This document shows positions 39,401 to 49,541 of a stretch of DNA of 64,000 nt, in pieces. The notes under the pieces are model-generated. The model saw only the letters and a list, made by a program, of their open reading frames with translations. It was not told where the DNA came from and did no database searches. The position numbers and the translations under genes are program-made. This DNA comes from Varroa destructor (Eukaryota; Arthropoda; Arachnida; Mesostigmata; Varroidae), in assembly GCF_002443255.2 (NCBI RefSeq), contig NW_019211454.1, positions 36,553,877 through 36,617,876 of the forward strand, in the 5' to 3' direction. The stretch's first letter is position 1; each line of letters opens with the position of its first letter.

Positions 39401-42400
39401 TCCTTCGAAACACCCGTTGTGCGCCTTCTCCCCTAAAATAGTCCTGCATAGCGCATGGCTATATTAGGTATTGCGCTGGCTGAAAAGACGAACCTATTTT
39501 CGAAACATAGACAGTAAAGCACCGTACCGTGACGTCAATCGAATTCAAAACATTCCCATAACTATCGTTTACTGGCAATGTCAAGGCCAAACAAGTTACG
39601 GATGTCTCTTAATAGTTAGGCTAATAATAACTTGTAACTGTTTATTAATGGGCTAGCGATTTTCTATCTTGCCGTAATAGTATCTAAAAAAAATCTGGCG
39701 TAACTTTAAATGATACCCACCACGAGCGTTGCGTTAAGTAAAACGAAATAATAATATGTTGTACCTCGACGACGTTAAACGGATTAAGTCATCTTTCTTT
39801 CTGTTAACCGTACGGATTTCATTTATGTAATGATAATCAAGTTACGGCAGGCTGGGGTAGGGTTATCGAAGCCAACAGAGCAAGGATCGGCTTCTGTAAC
39901 ACGCGTTTCTATACTTGATATATTAAATCATTCCGGACCAGAACCGTAGGGTATTACTATAGGGGTTATCCAAAAAAGGATCCGTGGTATAATATTTTCC
40001 GTCGGTCGTTGGCTATCCGATCTGTTGCATTGGTGAGATATCAACGGTTCTAAACGGAGAGACGTGCAGGACGTGTCGTTTGCTAGAATAGGCACAGCCG
40101 TTGCCATTATCATGCAAATGTTGTTTCGGGTGTAAAAGAAGGTAGTTTTTTCCACGGCTACAGTCACTGCCACTATCGAACTAAGTAGAATAAGGAACCA
40201 AAGAACTTTTCATACGCAAACTTCTTGTGACCTTCAACGCGAATTAAATCTACGTCAGCGTTGGGCTGACGCAGTGCGGTTAGCCCGCTACCGACCCAGC
40301 CGTCCCGTCAGTTCAAATCGCCGAGCAGTAGTATCTCGCATGTTAGTACGAGCAGCTGCGAGGAAGTATGACAGTAATGAAGTTTTCATGCAGGAGGGAA
40401 TACGCCTTAGAGTTTTAGAGTCAGCCAAATGAGCTGAGGTGTTGCATAAATCAAAGTCTATGCTATGAATTAGATTAGGCCGACGGGTGAAAGTAAACTT
40501 GCTTACCATTGCTAGATTTAATCGATGAAACAATAATCGCAAAATTTCGCATCATCATTTTCCACTGCTTAAGCTGGTTGTCTGTAAAGAATGATGAACC
40601 TTACATCAGAAGGTCGTTAGCTGCCTCTATCAGACACACGGCGGAACACCACTGGCCTATCACGACCTTCTGCCACGTTCTTTTCAAGAACGTATGAAAG
40701 TGAATGGATTGATATTTTAAAGGAGTTCATAGCTCTTGTAACGCAGTGAAAATATCAAAAGGGTGCCAAAAAATCAAGAAAATCGATTAAAAAAAGCCAA
40801 GTCCGTAAGCAATCATACTCAGCCCAAATGGTGTCTACTGTTAACATAACACCGGCTATCGTGCCAGAGGACCTAGGATTCGGAGCTTTCCGTATCCGCT
40901 TGAAAAAAGGAGATCTAAAATATCCTAATAGATTCGATATACTTTTCAGTATAAACTCTGACAGTCACTAAACGTAGCGCTCGATCGTACGACTCTACCA
41001 AACGCTGTAAGCATTAACTATTCATTATACTGATCTTCGGAAAGCGAGTGGCTTTCCTAGATACATTATCGCGAGCACGTATCTGTAGGTTTAACGAACA
41101 CCTTTGCATGACTTGCCGCCCCCCTGCAGAGTCTACGAACGTCATTTTAAAGCTTCGTAACATAATGCTAGCTCGATCTCAGACTTAACAAGCCCCATTC
41201 GAGGTATATGATACGGCAGTAAAGATCAGAGGATTTTTACTCGTTTTTCCTTGCTAAAGTATTGCTATTCCAAGAGTGGTAAAGGCGCCATGTTATCCCA
41301 GGGCCGTTCTCATCAAAGTGATCAATATACTACGACTAAGATGTTTGTCGTAGCGGAGAGCATGTCGCTTTTAGAAGTTCGATCTAAATCAGTTTACCGG
41401 ATATGATCACTTGGACGGATCAGGAGTTATTACTCGTCACGTTCATTTACGAATTTATCCAGCACTTCTTTGTGTTTCCTCGTATACACTAAGCACAAAC
41501 TGATCGTGACAACACAACAAAAACGAAAAATACGATTTTTTACATTTTCATGTAAATAAATAATACGTTTTGTCCAGATCTAAATCACAATCCAGCTGAT
41601 TGCAGCGCCTAAAAAGCCCTTAATAATATTATTAAAAAAATGCTACGATTAGTTTGTATTGTCCTGATGCCCGCCGTTCTTCCTGATGTCACTGTCAGGC
41701 GATGCTAAAAGAGCTCTTTTTTTCACAATGTATATATAGATAGTTAGAACGTAAGTCCGTCTATTTCAGTCATCAGTCTTAGATATTCTGAAACCGCGGG
41801 CCTATGTGACTCGCCAGGGAATGGCGCAGTAGCGATGCACGATATCGATAGCTTTCCGATTTGCTTTTTCCTCACGCCCGTGCCCCCTCATACCCTATCG
41901 ATTTTTCTTCGCTCAAAAAGAAAGGCACAATATTTGGTCGTCTGTCGCCGGTGGCTTCTCTAACCCTTGCAGTGCTTCTATCGGCGACAACGCGTTGTGC
42001 AGACGAAAGACGAGTGCCTTATTTACCTTTAGGACTGCAAACGATTTGTTTCGCTATGATTTAGCCCGCCATTGGAATCGAATTTACCGCCGCGACTAAC
42101 AATTGCGCGAACAGCCCTTTCCACAAATGCGCATTATTGCCGCTGCTATTGCTTCTGTTACATCTGCTGCGGAAGTTGTCGAAAAGTTCAATTCCCGATC
42201 TCCAGTATTGTCCTGGCTGGTCCATACTGGCGCACACTCGCTTTTGGGTAGATAACCAGTCCAGTACCATGATGCAAGTTCGGTTTCGAGTTTCCGTACC
42301 GATACTATTCGCTTCCTCGCTTGGAAGAAATAAGGATCTGGACAAATGGCCTTAACATAGTTCTCGTCAAATACAGTTTAACGAACTGCTTGGCTGAATG

Positions 42401-43507
42401 GCTGTTACAGCGTACTGCGTAACCGACCAAGCAGACAAAGTGATATCTGCCCTCGCTATTAGCCAGCATCACGTCCACTGCCATGGCTATGGCAAAAGAA
42501 CTGCTAAAAATAGATGAAAAAAATTCATGAGATGAGGACTTGCACTGTTGATCAAACCAGAACGGCCCCATAAATTATTTATACGTTTGATTTTTTTATA
42601 ACTGAGCAAGAGGGAAAGCTTCGGTTTTTAGCGATCATCACGGTCCATGTAGGAGGAAAAAAGCCCCGCAAGGGTAACCAGAACTCCAGCTACCGTCAAA
42701 AACGTTTGCTGCCATGATATGCACATCTTGTTTTACAGAAAACACTGTAAGCCTGTTCTACGGCTCGTCTGGATATCTAAATATGTCCAAATAGTGAATA
42801 TTTACTTTGTTGTTTTTTTTTTTTGAGAGATCAACAATTCTTCCTAGATTTCAGAATTCCTAGACTTAATAGGCACTTCTAAATCGAAACGACTGATTTT
42901 TTGTCAGTCCTAAAATTTCTCGGCATCAACTATTTCTTACACGTTAATTATTAGCTAATAACTTCACGTTATTTTTTAAAGAACGACTTGGTTTTATGAG
43001 AAGTGCCGAATGTGCTGGCTACAAGCCGCAGATCGGAATACTGTTAACATTATAAAAGTGCTTTAAACGGTTGGGCCAGGTCGTCTGTTCTAGTGCAGTT
43101 CTTTTTTTTGGGTCTCTAATAGGTGTTTCTTTAAATATAGCGCTTTTTTATATGATAGGATTTGAAACAATAATCCCAATTTCATAAAAACCTGTTCGCA
43201 TCAATGTTTTTTGAGATTTGAGTGAATTTACTTTTATATATAACAGATTTTGTGGAATAATAGCTTGTTATTTACGGTTCCTTTCTTTGCAATCGACTTT
43301 GGCTGTGCACGCAACCGCTCTGAACTAAGCGCCGCTTTTTCAAGCAATTTTCAGCCGTAACAATCATGTAAGAAATAGGACAATGAAAACAATCACCGAC
43401 GGAGAGCCGATCGTAAACGTCAATACATTATGGCTCGCTGTCATATTTGCGTAGAAGCTAGCTTATTTATTGGTTCTTCTAATATATGTGTTTTTTATTC
43501 TTTTCAG
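36446..43507. other. No supported gene; should contain the missing 5' exon of the downstream gene or lie in its first intron
   Basis: Short frames only. A GC-richer strip at 41850-42560 has overlapping frames on both strands; the + frame at 41861-42064 includes a signal-like stretch (SPVASLTLAVLLSATTRCA) without an ATG in front of it. ATG AAA ACA at 43383 starts a 23-codon frame close to exon 1, but its GTAAAC donor has the wrong phase. A T run lies at 42813-42824. At 40607-40693 are two successive hairpins (11 and 8 bp stems). Confidence 0.5.
37785..38057 (-). CDS. Possible membrane-protein fragment
   Basis: The minus strand has about 90 open codons ending at TAA. The start is TTG or further upstream, with no ATG. 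The peptide has SLVAFFLRTELTAAFNRQ, a polar middle and a long hydrophobic segment (FVIIAAVTLVVSLGFTIANA followed by ISAFLL). This arrangement of a TM segment preceded by FLRTEL...FN recalls arthropod gustatory-type receptors, but the likeness is only general. A chance frame or a decayed receptor fragment are both possible. Confidence 0.22.
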   Translation of the reverse strand, partial: DERRFLSLVAFFLRTELTAAFNRQRDKYTLMQRLETNQGRSNGNLIWNFCGSFRTKFRYHFVIIAAVTLVVSLGFTIANAISAFLLTTIR

Positions 43508-43570
43508 GATCCAATTTAGTCGGAAAGTTCACCACAAGTGTCAAAAAGTTCGTCTCGGAGGTCGAATTCG
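43508..43570 (+). CDS. Unknown coiled-coil-like gene, first visible exon (5' end missing)
   Basis: This is an internal exon of 63 bases, bounded by a strong acceptor (TTATTCTTTTCAG) and donor (GTAAGT). Only the frame that needs one base from an earlier exon joins to the next exon without a stop. It reads SNLVGKFTTSVKKFVSEVEF and then supplies the G of a split Asp codon. The peptide alternates hydrophobic and charged residues, as an amphipathic helix would. The exon has no start codon, so at least one exon lies further upstream. I looked for an ATG exon with a phase-1 donor between 41.8 and 43.5 kb and did not find a convincing one. The short exon length makes this the least certain of the five exons. 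Confidence 0.78.
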
Positions 43571-45732
43571 GTAAGTTTTTTTTATTTTTTTACATCGATG
43601 GTGCCTATATATATATAGCGACATTATAACAAGTACAAATCAGAATACAGTTGTAAAGTAGAAAAAAAACGAGTTCTTAAGTAATTCAAGCAGGAGTCAC
43701 CTTACGGTTTCTCTGATTTTAGAAGAACTACTAATGTTCACTTGTAAACCCTAACATCTTTGGTACAAAACTCCTTACGACCAATGGAGCACCTGGCATT
43801 GTTTCAAACATCTTTATGTTAAAACACGCTAGCTTTATACTGAAAGAGAGCCTGTCAATTTTATAATGTCCTAAAACTGGGTAGAACTCTGCGAGGGTCA
43901 TTACACTTGCGACAGGCGACGCGGCCGACCTGAGTTTAGTGAATTTCAGGTTCATGTAAAGTATGGCCCTAATGAAGTCGCAGATTGAGCAAACTTCAAA
44001 TAAGCATTAATCTTGCCATAGCAAACCTATTTCTTTCCCTCGACCATTTTTATTTGGCCAACATTGTGTGTGGTTGAAAAGAACAATGATCTGCTGCCGA
44101 GGAGCAAGATCGACAAAAAATGTTTGTCGAAAACAAGCACAATTTTCATATAAAAGAAAGGATCGTACACCTACATTAGAGCCCTTTCGAATATATGCCC
44201 ATCTAGTGGGTACGTTTCAGGCTGCACCGGCCTGGAAGAGTTTGCTCACATGTCAAGTCTTTGCTTGGGCGTGGAGTTGGCCTTGACACATTTTTTTTCT
44301 TTATCCGCGCCTTGCTGCATACACGAAGCGTTCAACCAATTGGCCTCATAGAGCCCTTCTGTTCTTTCCGATATCAATGGAAATTCTTGTTTGGAAATTA
44401 CTTGTCATTCGGAAGCTGGCCACATATCGGCATACGCGGTCATACTGCTTCAAGTTACACTTCTTACACAAACACCTTCCTACTGTTTTGGTACCCTGTC
44501 GTATTGTGCTCCTCTAGATTTGTATATTCCTACCCATCAACGTATACTGGGTCGCATTAACTGAGCTTTGCAACTTAATATTTGTTCATGGAAGCGTATC
44601 TTCGCCTCACGGAGCTAATCGAGTTTATCCCTAGATATTTTTAATTTGTAGTCTGAAACACTGACAGAGTAGATGTTTTATAATATTTTCGATGTAAACA
44701 CTTTTTCCTTTCAATTAATATACTATAGAGTGTACGGAAGTAGCTTTTTATCGTGCATGACCTTATAAATAACGTAACAAGTATAGTAAATAAAGGGGTA
44801 TTTATACACATTTACAAAATGTACGAAACGTACAAAAATTTGTGTGGTAGAGAATGTGTAAATTCGTCATTGTGCCTATCCTCTTCGTTCAAGTTCTAGT
44901 CTGTTCGATAGACATGTTCGTAAATAACATAAACTACTCTCGTTGTCAATTATATTACTCCGTTGATTCATATGGAAGGTTTCAGACGGGATTTCGGAAA
45001 GGAGTATAATTCTATTGATCCGGACGGCAACTCTATAGCTTTTTCTTTTCAGACATATGAATATACAGATAATGAGTAAAATACTTGCCTTTGTATAAGG
45101 TATTTTCACCAAATTTTCCCTAATATCTGTATGATCGTAAGAAATGCCATGGTGCATAAACCGACGATCCGTCTTCTATTTTAGCTATAAGGACAATGGT
45201 CTGAATATTTCATTAGGTATAACTATTTAGGCATCCAATGTGAGCACTGACGGGAAGCTATGGCAGAACATATATTCTAAGACGGAAGCGAAAATGTGTT
45301 CTTTCATTATAGAAGCTTGAAAGATTATAACTTCTGGAGATCGATGACGACCGAAAATATTCCCGAACTTGGAGCGTTCTGGCCAGCGTTCGTGTGGCTT
45401 GACCGCCATAACGTAGATAAAATACAGATAACAACGATTTGCGTTTATTATCAGAGGGCTAAAGTTACCCTTCTATTTACATCACGAGTAGTCCTTTCAT
45501 TTCTAGCCTACTAGGATCATTTTCTAGCTAGTTTTGAACGAAATAGATTTTATGTAATAGTAAATTAAAGAAAATCATTCGTAAGCACGAATAAGAAATT
45601 ATTGTTTTTATTAAAAATTTTTTTTTAAATTAGCTGAGTTTAGCATACACTGAATGGATCTAACATTTTGAATAAGAATAGAGTACGCATATCGTATAAT
45701 TAATGAAATGCCTGTCTGGAAATGTATTTCAG
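43571..45732 (+). other. Intron 1 of the visible gene (2162 bp)
   Basis: GT-AG intron. It holds open frames of up to 99 codons at 44068-44560 and others on both strands at 44876-45514. None has fitting splice sites or a recognisable product, and I read them as chance. A short (TA)n sits near 43607-43618 and a T/A-rich run at about 45604-45630. Confidence 0.8.
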
Positions 45733-45883
45733 ACCACACTCGCGAGAGCGCCACCCAGCTCTCGCAGCGATTGTTCTATATGAACACCCGAATCACTAAA
45801 TCATACAATACGGTGCGAAATGCCCTTACGACGTTGCACGAAAAATATGAGATGTCCAAAGCGGAGAAAAATGTCGTCAGGAG
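45733..45883 (+). CDS. Unknown coiled-coil-like gene, second visible exon
   Basis: The exon has 151 bases, preceded by TGTATTTCAG and followed by GTAAGC. It completes the Asp codon of the exon before it and ends with AG, the first two bases of an Arg codon. It encodes visible residues 22-70, rich in Arg, Lys, Glu, Thr and Leu, with stretches such as ATQLSQRLFYMNTRI and ALTTLHEKYEMSKAEKNVV. Leu, Tyr and Met recur at helical spacing, so a long amphipathic or coiled-coil helix is likely. No signal peptide or membrane segment is visible. Local base composition is richer in G+C than the flanking introns, as expected of coding sequence. Function is not recognised. Confidence 0.9.
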
Positions 45884-46099
45884 GTAAGCAAAGGGCAGGC
45901 ATGATCAAATATAGTCATCGCTGTTCAAGTCTACATACACGCCGCGTCTAAAAAGCAGCACAGTTGCTAAGCTTACGTACTTATTATACAATTATTACGT
46001 TACGACTCAGCGAAACGGTAACAAGAACTGGGTTTGGGCTTTATTTGGATATACAACTACAACAACTCTTTGGACATTCTCTCTCCCTCCCTCCCTCCC

Positions 46100-46147
<48 letters not shown>

Positions 46148-46959
46148 AATTATAAGGTTGCAAAATGTACACAAAAAAGTGCATGTATGTGTTGAAGCTT
46201 TGATGATGGAGCCACGCATGATGCGTCCTCGAGGCATTAAGTAATGAAGTTTATTTGTTGGACATTAAAATGTCGTTTGGAGTTATTCTATAATAAATGT
46301 TCGGCCATGTGTGCACCTGTATGCGATGTAAATGTATGCACGTGGCTGAGTTGAATATTAGTAGTCTTTGTACAAAAGGGCGAACATACATTTTTGTAAT
46401 TTTCTGTAAAGTCTATCTAGAAACTCATTAGTAGCTAGGGCGCCCATAAACGTAGGCAGGTATTTAATGGAATCATACCATGCGCCAATGCTTGTGATCG
46501 AAATAAAACTATATCACGCAAGCATTATTCAGTAAGCTATTGCTTTTCATACGACTTCAAAATGACATACTAATTCACGTAACTCTAGTATTGTTTAAAA
46601 ACATCGGAAGCCCCTTGTCTAGCATGGTACGGCTATGTTAAACGTAAACACATTTAGCTTTCAATTTCGAATACTAGCAACCGGGCCGATCGAAAGCATT
46701 TACTCTTCCTGTGCATCTTTTTCGAACGGCAACAAACTTCTTCTGCCGCTTTGGAGACCTCGCAGCCACACTTACCAACGACAAAACCAAACTCGTAACA
46801 ATCAATAGATATTTGTATATACAAAAAAAGGCTGTTTTAAATCCACCCAGCCTAGAGGCAAAATCATACAAGCTATCCCGAGTTTTTAAAGCATTCGTAA
46901 AAGTAAAAGGCACAAGCGTTACCAGAGAAGCAGCTAGATAAAGCAATATATTCTTTCAG
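45884..46959 (+). other. Intron 2 of the visible gene (1076 bp)
   Basis: GT-AG intron. Its only notable content is the compound microsatellite listed separately. Short open frames on both strands at 46674-46946 are not supported by splice sites. Confidence 0.85.
46079..46147. repeat. Compound microsatellite (CTCC)n-(CT)n-(TA)n-(T)n
   Basis: Inside intron 2, four simple-repeat tracts run on directly from each other: CTCC/CCCT units, about six CT units, about ten TA units and then about 15 T. Such a pyrimidine-to-TA-to-T gradient is visible directly and is likely length-variable. Confidence 0.95.
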
Positions 46960-47189
46960 GTATGGAACTTTCAAGGTAATGGTAAAAGACGTTATTAATT
47001 TAGACACGCAGTACTGGCTACTGTTGGATATACCCAAACAAGAAAAACAGGAACAAGTGACTACGTACGTACTACGTACGTGCACTTGTCTCGAAAAGGC
47101 CGGGGAATCGCGGACGGTGGATTGCCAGAAGCCAAAGAACACGCAAGAAGAAGAAGCCATAGCTAAAGAAAGAAAGGCACGTCTTGACG
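46960..47189 (+). CDS. Unknown coiled-coil-like gene, third visible exon
   Basis: The exon has 230 bases between TATTCTTTCAG and GTGAGT. Its first G completes an Arg codon (AG|G), and the reading frame is open for 76 further codons (visible residues 72-147). It begins RYGTFKVMVKDVINLDTQYW, then LLLDIPKQ, then a polar part with three Cys residues (CTC and DCQ) and a strongly charged helix-like end (EEEAIAKERKARLD). A second possible donor, GTAATG, sits at 46976 after TTCAAG, only 16 bases in. Using it would break the frame to the next exon, so the long form is preferred. A 128-codon open frame on the opposite strand is a shadow of this exon. Confidence 0.9.
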
Positions 47190-47612
47190 GTGAGTTCACT
47201 ATTAAGCAACTCTTCTTTATGAAACCGCTGAAATCGAACTCAGCTTCCTGAATAACCATCTATAAAGCAAAAAAAACATATTTTTTTTTTACTGAAAATT
47301 AAATTTCAAAACTCAGCAAGAAACCACCTACAATCGGCAAGCTACACTTTTGAATCGGACATTAAGCGCAAAGTGTACACAAACAATGCCTTCTTCGGAA
47401 CTATCAGACAGATTTTAGCCGTGATGCTTGCTTGATTCGAGATCTCAATGAGATCCAAGATGTCCTTGTTGTTAATAGAGCACAGTATTGAGCGCGACGC
47501 GCTTTGCTCTATATTGCTACATGCATGCGCATTATCTTAGCTTGACGTTTGCAAAGACCTACTGCAGACATTGACGAGGCCTACGAATAAATTTCAAATT
47601 TCCAATTTTTAG
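47190..47612 (+). other. Intron 3 of the visible gene (423 bp)
   Basis: GTGAGT...TTTTTAG intron with a T run near 47281-47290. Nothing else is seen in it. Confidence 0.85.
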
Positions 47613-47760
47613 CAATGACTGTGAAGGAAATTGAAGACGAGAATACGCAAACTATAAACGATCTTTACCGCCTTCTCAAGCGATATTCGGCCCTTAAAGG
47701 GGTCGTTCACACCCTCAGACTTGCCTACCAGGACTCCAAAGTATACCCGTTTATACCGAG
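47613..47760 (+). CDS. Unknown coiled-coil-like gene, fourth visible exon
   Basis: The exon has 148 bases between CCAATTTTTAG and GTAAGA. It completes an Ala codon (G|CA) and ends with AG of a split Arg codon. Visible residues 149-196 read as a charged helix (MTVKEIEDENTQTINDLYRL), then LLKRYSALKGVVHTLRLAYQ, then DSKVYPFIPR, where the prolines suggest a break between helical and more compact parts. The GC-rich third positions and the clean join on both sides make coding status clear. I could not name the family from these motifs. Confidence 0.9.
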
Positions 47761-48094
47761 GTAAGAATAGCTGATTACGTTGCAACTACCATTGAGCAAG
47801 CATTCCTTATTCGTTGTTTACAGATCCGAAGGTTTTAACGACATCGTTTCGATGAGGTGTGATGTGAGATTGCGACAAGTTTTGTATTGGTTCGAGTTCT
47901 GATCTTTTTATCCCTATCGGAGAACTTATTAAGTCTCCGATGTAATTTTTAAAAATACAAATACTTATAGTATGGTTCTTAATTGATTTGTACGTCTCTA
48001 GCAAGCTCACATTAGCGTAAAATAGCCGATCATACATAGCGGTTTCAGCACCCATATATCATAGCTAACTGACGCATGTCTAAACCTCTTTCAG
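47761..48094 (+). other. Intron 4 of the visible gene (334 bp)
   Basis: GTAAGA...CTCTTTCAG intron. The minus-strand open frame at 47807-48055 shows no gene features. Confidence 0.85.
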
Positions 48095-48197
48095 GTACAA
48101 CATGCTAAAAGACATGATTAAAGGCGTACTTCGTGATCCCAATTACATGGAGGTGTGCCACGAAGACATCAACCAGTACGAGGATGAGGCCTGCTAG
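48095..48197 (+). CDS. Unknown coiled-coil-like gene, last exon with stop codon
   Basis: The terminal coding exon starts after CCTCTTTCAG, completes an Arg codon and codes for 33 more residues before TAG. It begins YNMLKDMIKGVLRDPNYMEV and ends in an acidic tail, INQYEDEAC. The RYNMLKDMIKGVLRDPNY stretch, with the PFIPR just before it, is the most distinctive part of the protein and the best query for a homology search. The C-terminal Cys is the last residue; it is not in a CaaX motif. The visible protein totals 230 residues over five exons. A 130-codon open frame on the other strand overlaps this exon and the 3' UTR and is judged a shadow. Confidence 0.9.
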
Positions 48198-48553
48198 AGC
48201 TACGGTTATATCGCGTAGATGCAAAACGTGAAGCAAGAAAATGTTTATAGGCGTAGCGACACAGTGGGAGTAAATGAAGCTTTGGACATTGTGAAGCCGG
48301 AAATAAATTGAGAGAGAGAGAGAGAGAAAGGGAAGGACAAACAAAAAATACAAAATTTTGATGAAACTACTTCGATTATTCTTACTGCTGTAGCAGTGTA
48401 CAACATATCTGTATTTTTTACAAAGTATGACATGAAACCAATAGTCGAATGGAAAAAAACAGAAGTGAAGCCTCGAGGGAAACCATGGCCATGACAAAGA
48501 GTAGGAGTTACATAAAAAGTATGCACAGAGCGGTTACTTAGCATATAAATAAA
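48198..48553 (+). terminator. 3' UTR with two AATAAA polyadenylation signals
   Basis: After the stop codon, an AATAAA lies at 48302-48307 and a second at 48548-48553. A (GA)n tract at about 48310-48325 directly follows the first signal. Either site would give a short 3' UTR for the five-exon gene; transcript data would be needed to say which is used. Confidence 0.55.
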
Positions 48554-48979
48554 GAAAAACTTTTACAATGCCAATTCATTTTCATGTCTTCTACGCGTTT
48601 AGTCGAAGACAGCGGTGCTCAGATGAGCCATCGAGCAGTTGCTAGCAAGTGCGGAGCTCAAGAATAACCGTAAAGGAATAGAGCAAAAATTCCCGAACAA
48701 TGAAGCATTTCGCGCTTTTCTCTGATCAATCAGGGTGCACAGACTAAACGACGAAAAATTAAAATATAGATAACAAACGTACAATAGCCCAAGTAAATCA
48801 ATGTTTACCATACGCTGTCCCTACACGTTTTCCTCAAAAGCAGATCTTATGGCAAGCAATATTTGACAAGCGCCCTCCGAAGCTCATTACAGAAAATGGT
48901 TTCTGAATTTCAGCGACTACTTCTTGGTAAGGACTTTTTTTAACAACTGTCATCGAACGAAGAGAATAGTGATCGGTAA

Positions 48980-49541
48980 AATGAATTTCGATTCTTTGAA
49001 ACGACCTTTTTCAAAAAACTTATCCTAGAAGGCGTACCGATTGCAGAAGCTAAAAATACAGGGCAGAAACAGACGCAAGAGATTCAAGCTGTTTCAGCTG
49101 ACACGAAAATCTTGCACCGACATAGCACTGTCAGGGAAGTGGCATTTTTTAGAACTTCAAGGACAACGTCAACAACGCAGTACTTAGCTGGAGTGCAAAC
49201 AAAATAGGAACGAAAAACTCTAGCAATCGAGATGTTAGCCATAAGAACAGCTGATCGGCAACTAACTAAAGCTTGAGGAGATAGAACGGGGCGCACGGCA
49301 AGAAACGAAGCCGAAGGAACTGGAAACAGGAGTCAGCCTACCAGGAAAAAGACAAACCGAGGCGAAATACGAACCAGCCCTAATAATTTTGACATTTGTG
49401 GGAGAATTCCAGGCGATGACGGCAATAGACAAACAGATGACTATAACGAATGGCCGTAGATCGATAAGCGCAAGCTTACAAAACGAGAGGCTTTCCGCTT
49501 CACCTAATGGAAGCTCTAATCTCCAGTTGGCGCGCGTGTAA
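48980..49541 (+). pseudogene. Broken reading frame of about 190 codons, possibly a decayed retroelement or gene
   Basis: One frame is open from 48980 to 49276 except for a single TAG at 49205. A second frame takes over at 49266 and stays open to TAA at 49539-49541, overlapping the first by about ten bases as a frameshift would. The combined translation is charged and helix-like, for example GVPIAEAKNTGQKQTQEIQA, then ERKTLAIEMLAIRTADRQLT, then LEEIERGARQETKPKELETG. No start codon or known motif is seen. The A-rich composition by itself favours such Lys/Glu/Thr-rich frames, so this may be chance. Minus-strand frames at 49084-49597 overlap it and are equally explained by few A bases on that strand. 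Confidence 0.28.

Noticed and set aside
47062..47081. ACGTACGTAC/ACGTACGT palindromic stretch
   Set aside because: It lies inside coding exon 3 and is a short alternating sequence, so no separate role is needed.
46873..47259. 128-codon open frame on the minus strand
   Set aside because: It lies opposite exon 3 of the spliced gene, whose splice sites and phases are consistent. The antisense frame is a shadow.
48105..48497. 130-codon open frame on the minus strand, with a second of 99 codons at 48245-48544
   Set aside because: They cover the last exon and 3' UTR in antisense and include the translated (GA)n tract. No independent support.
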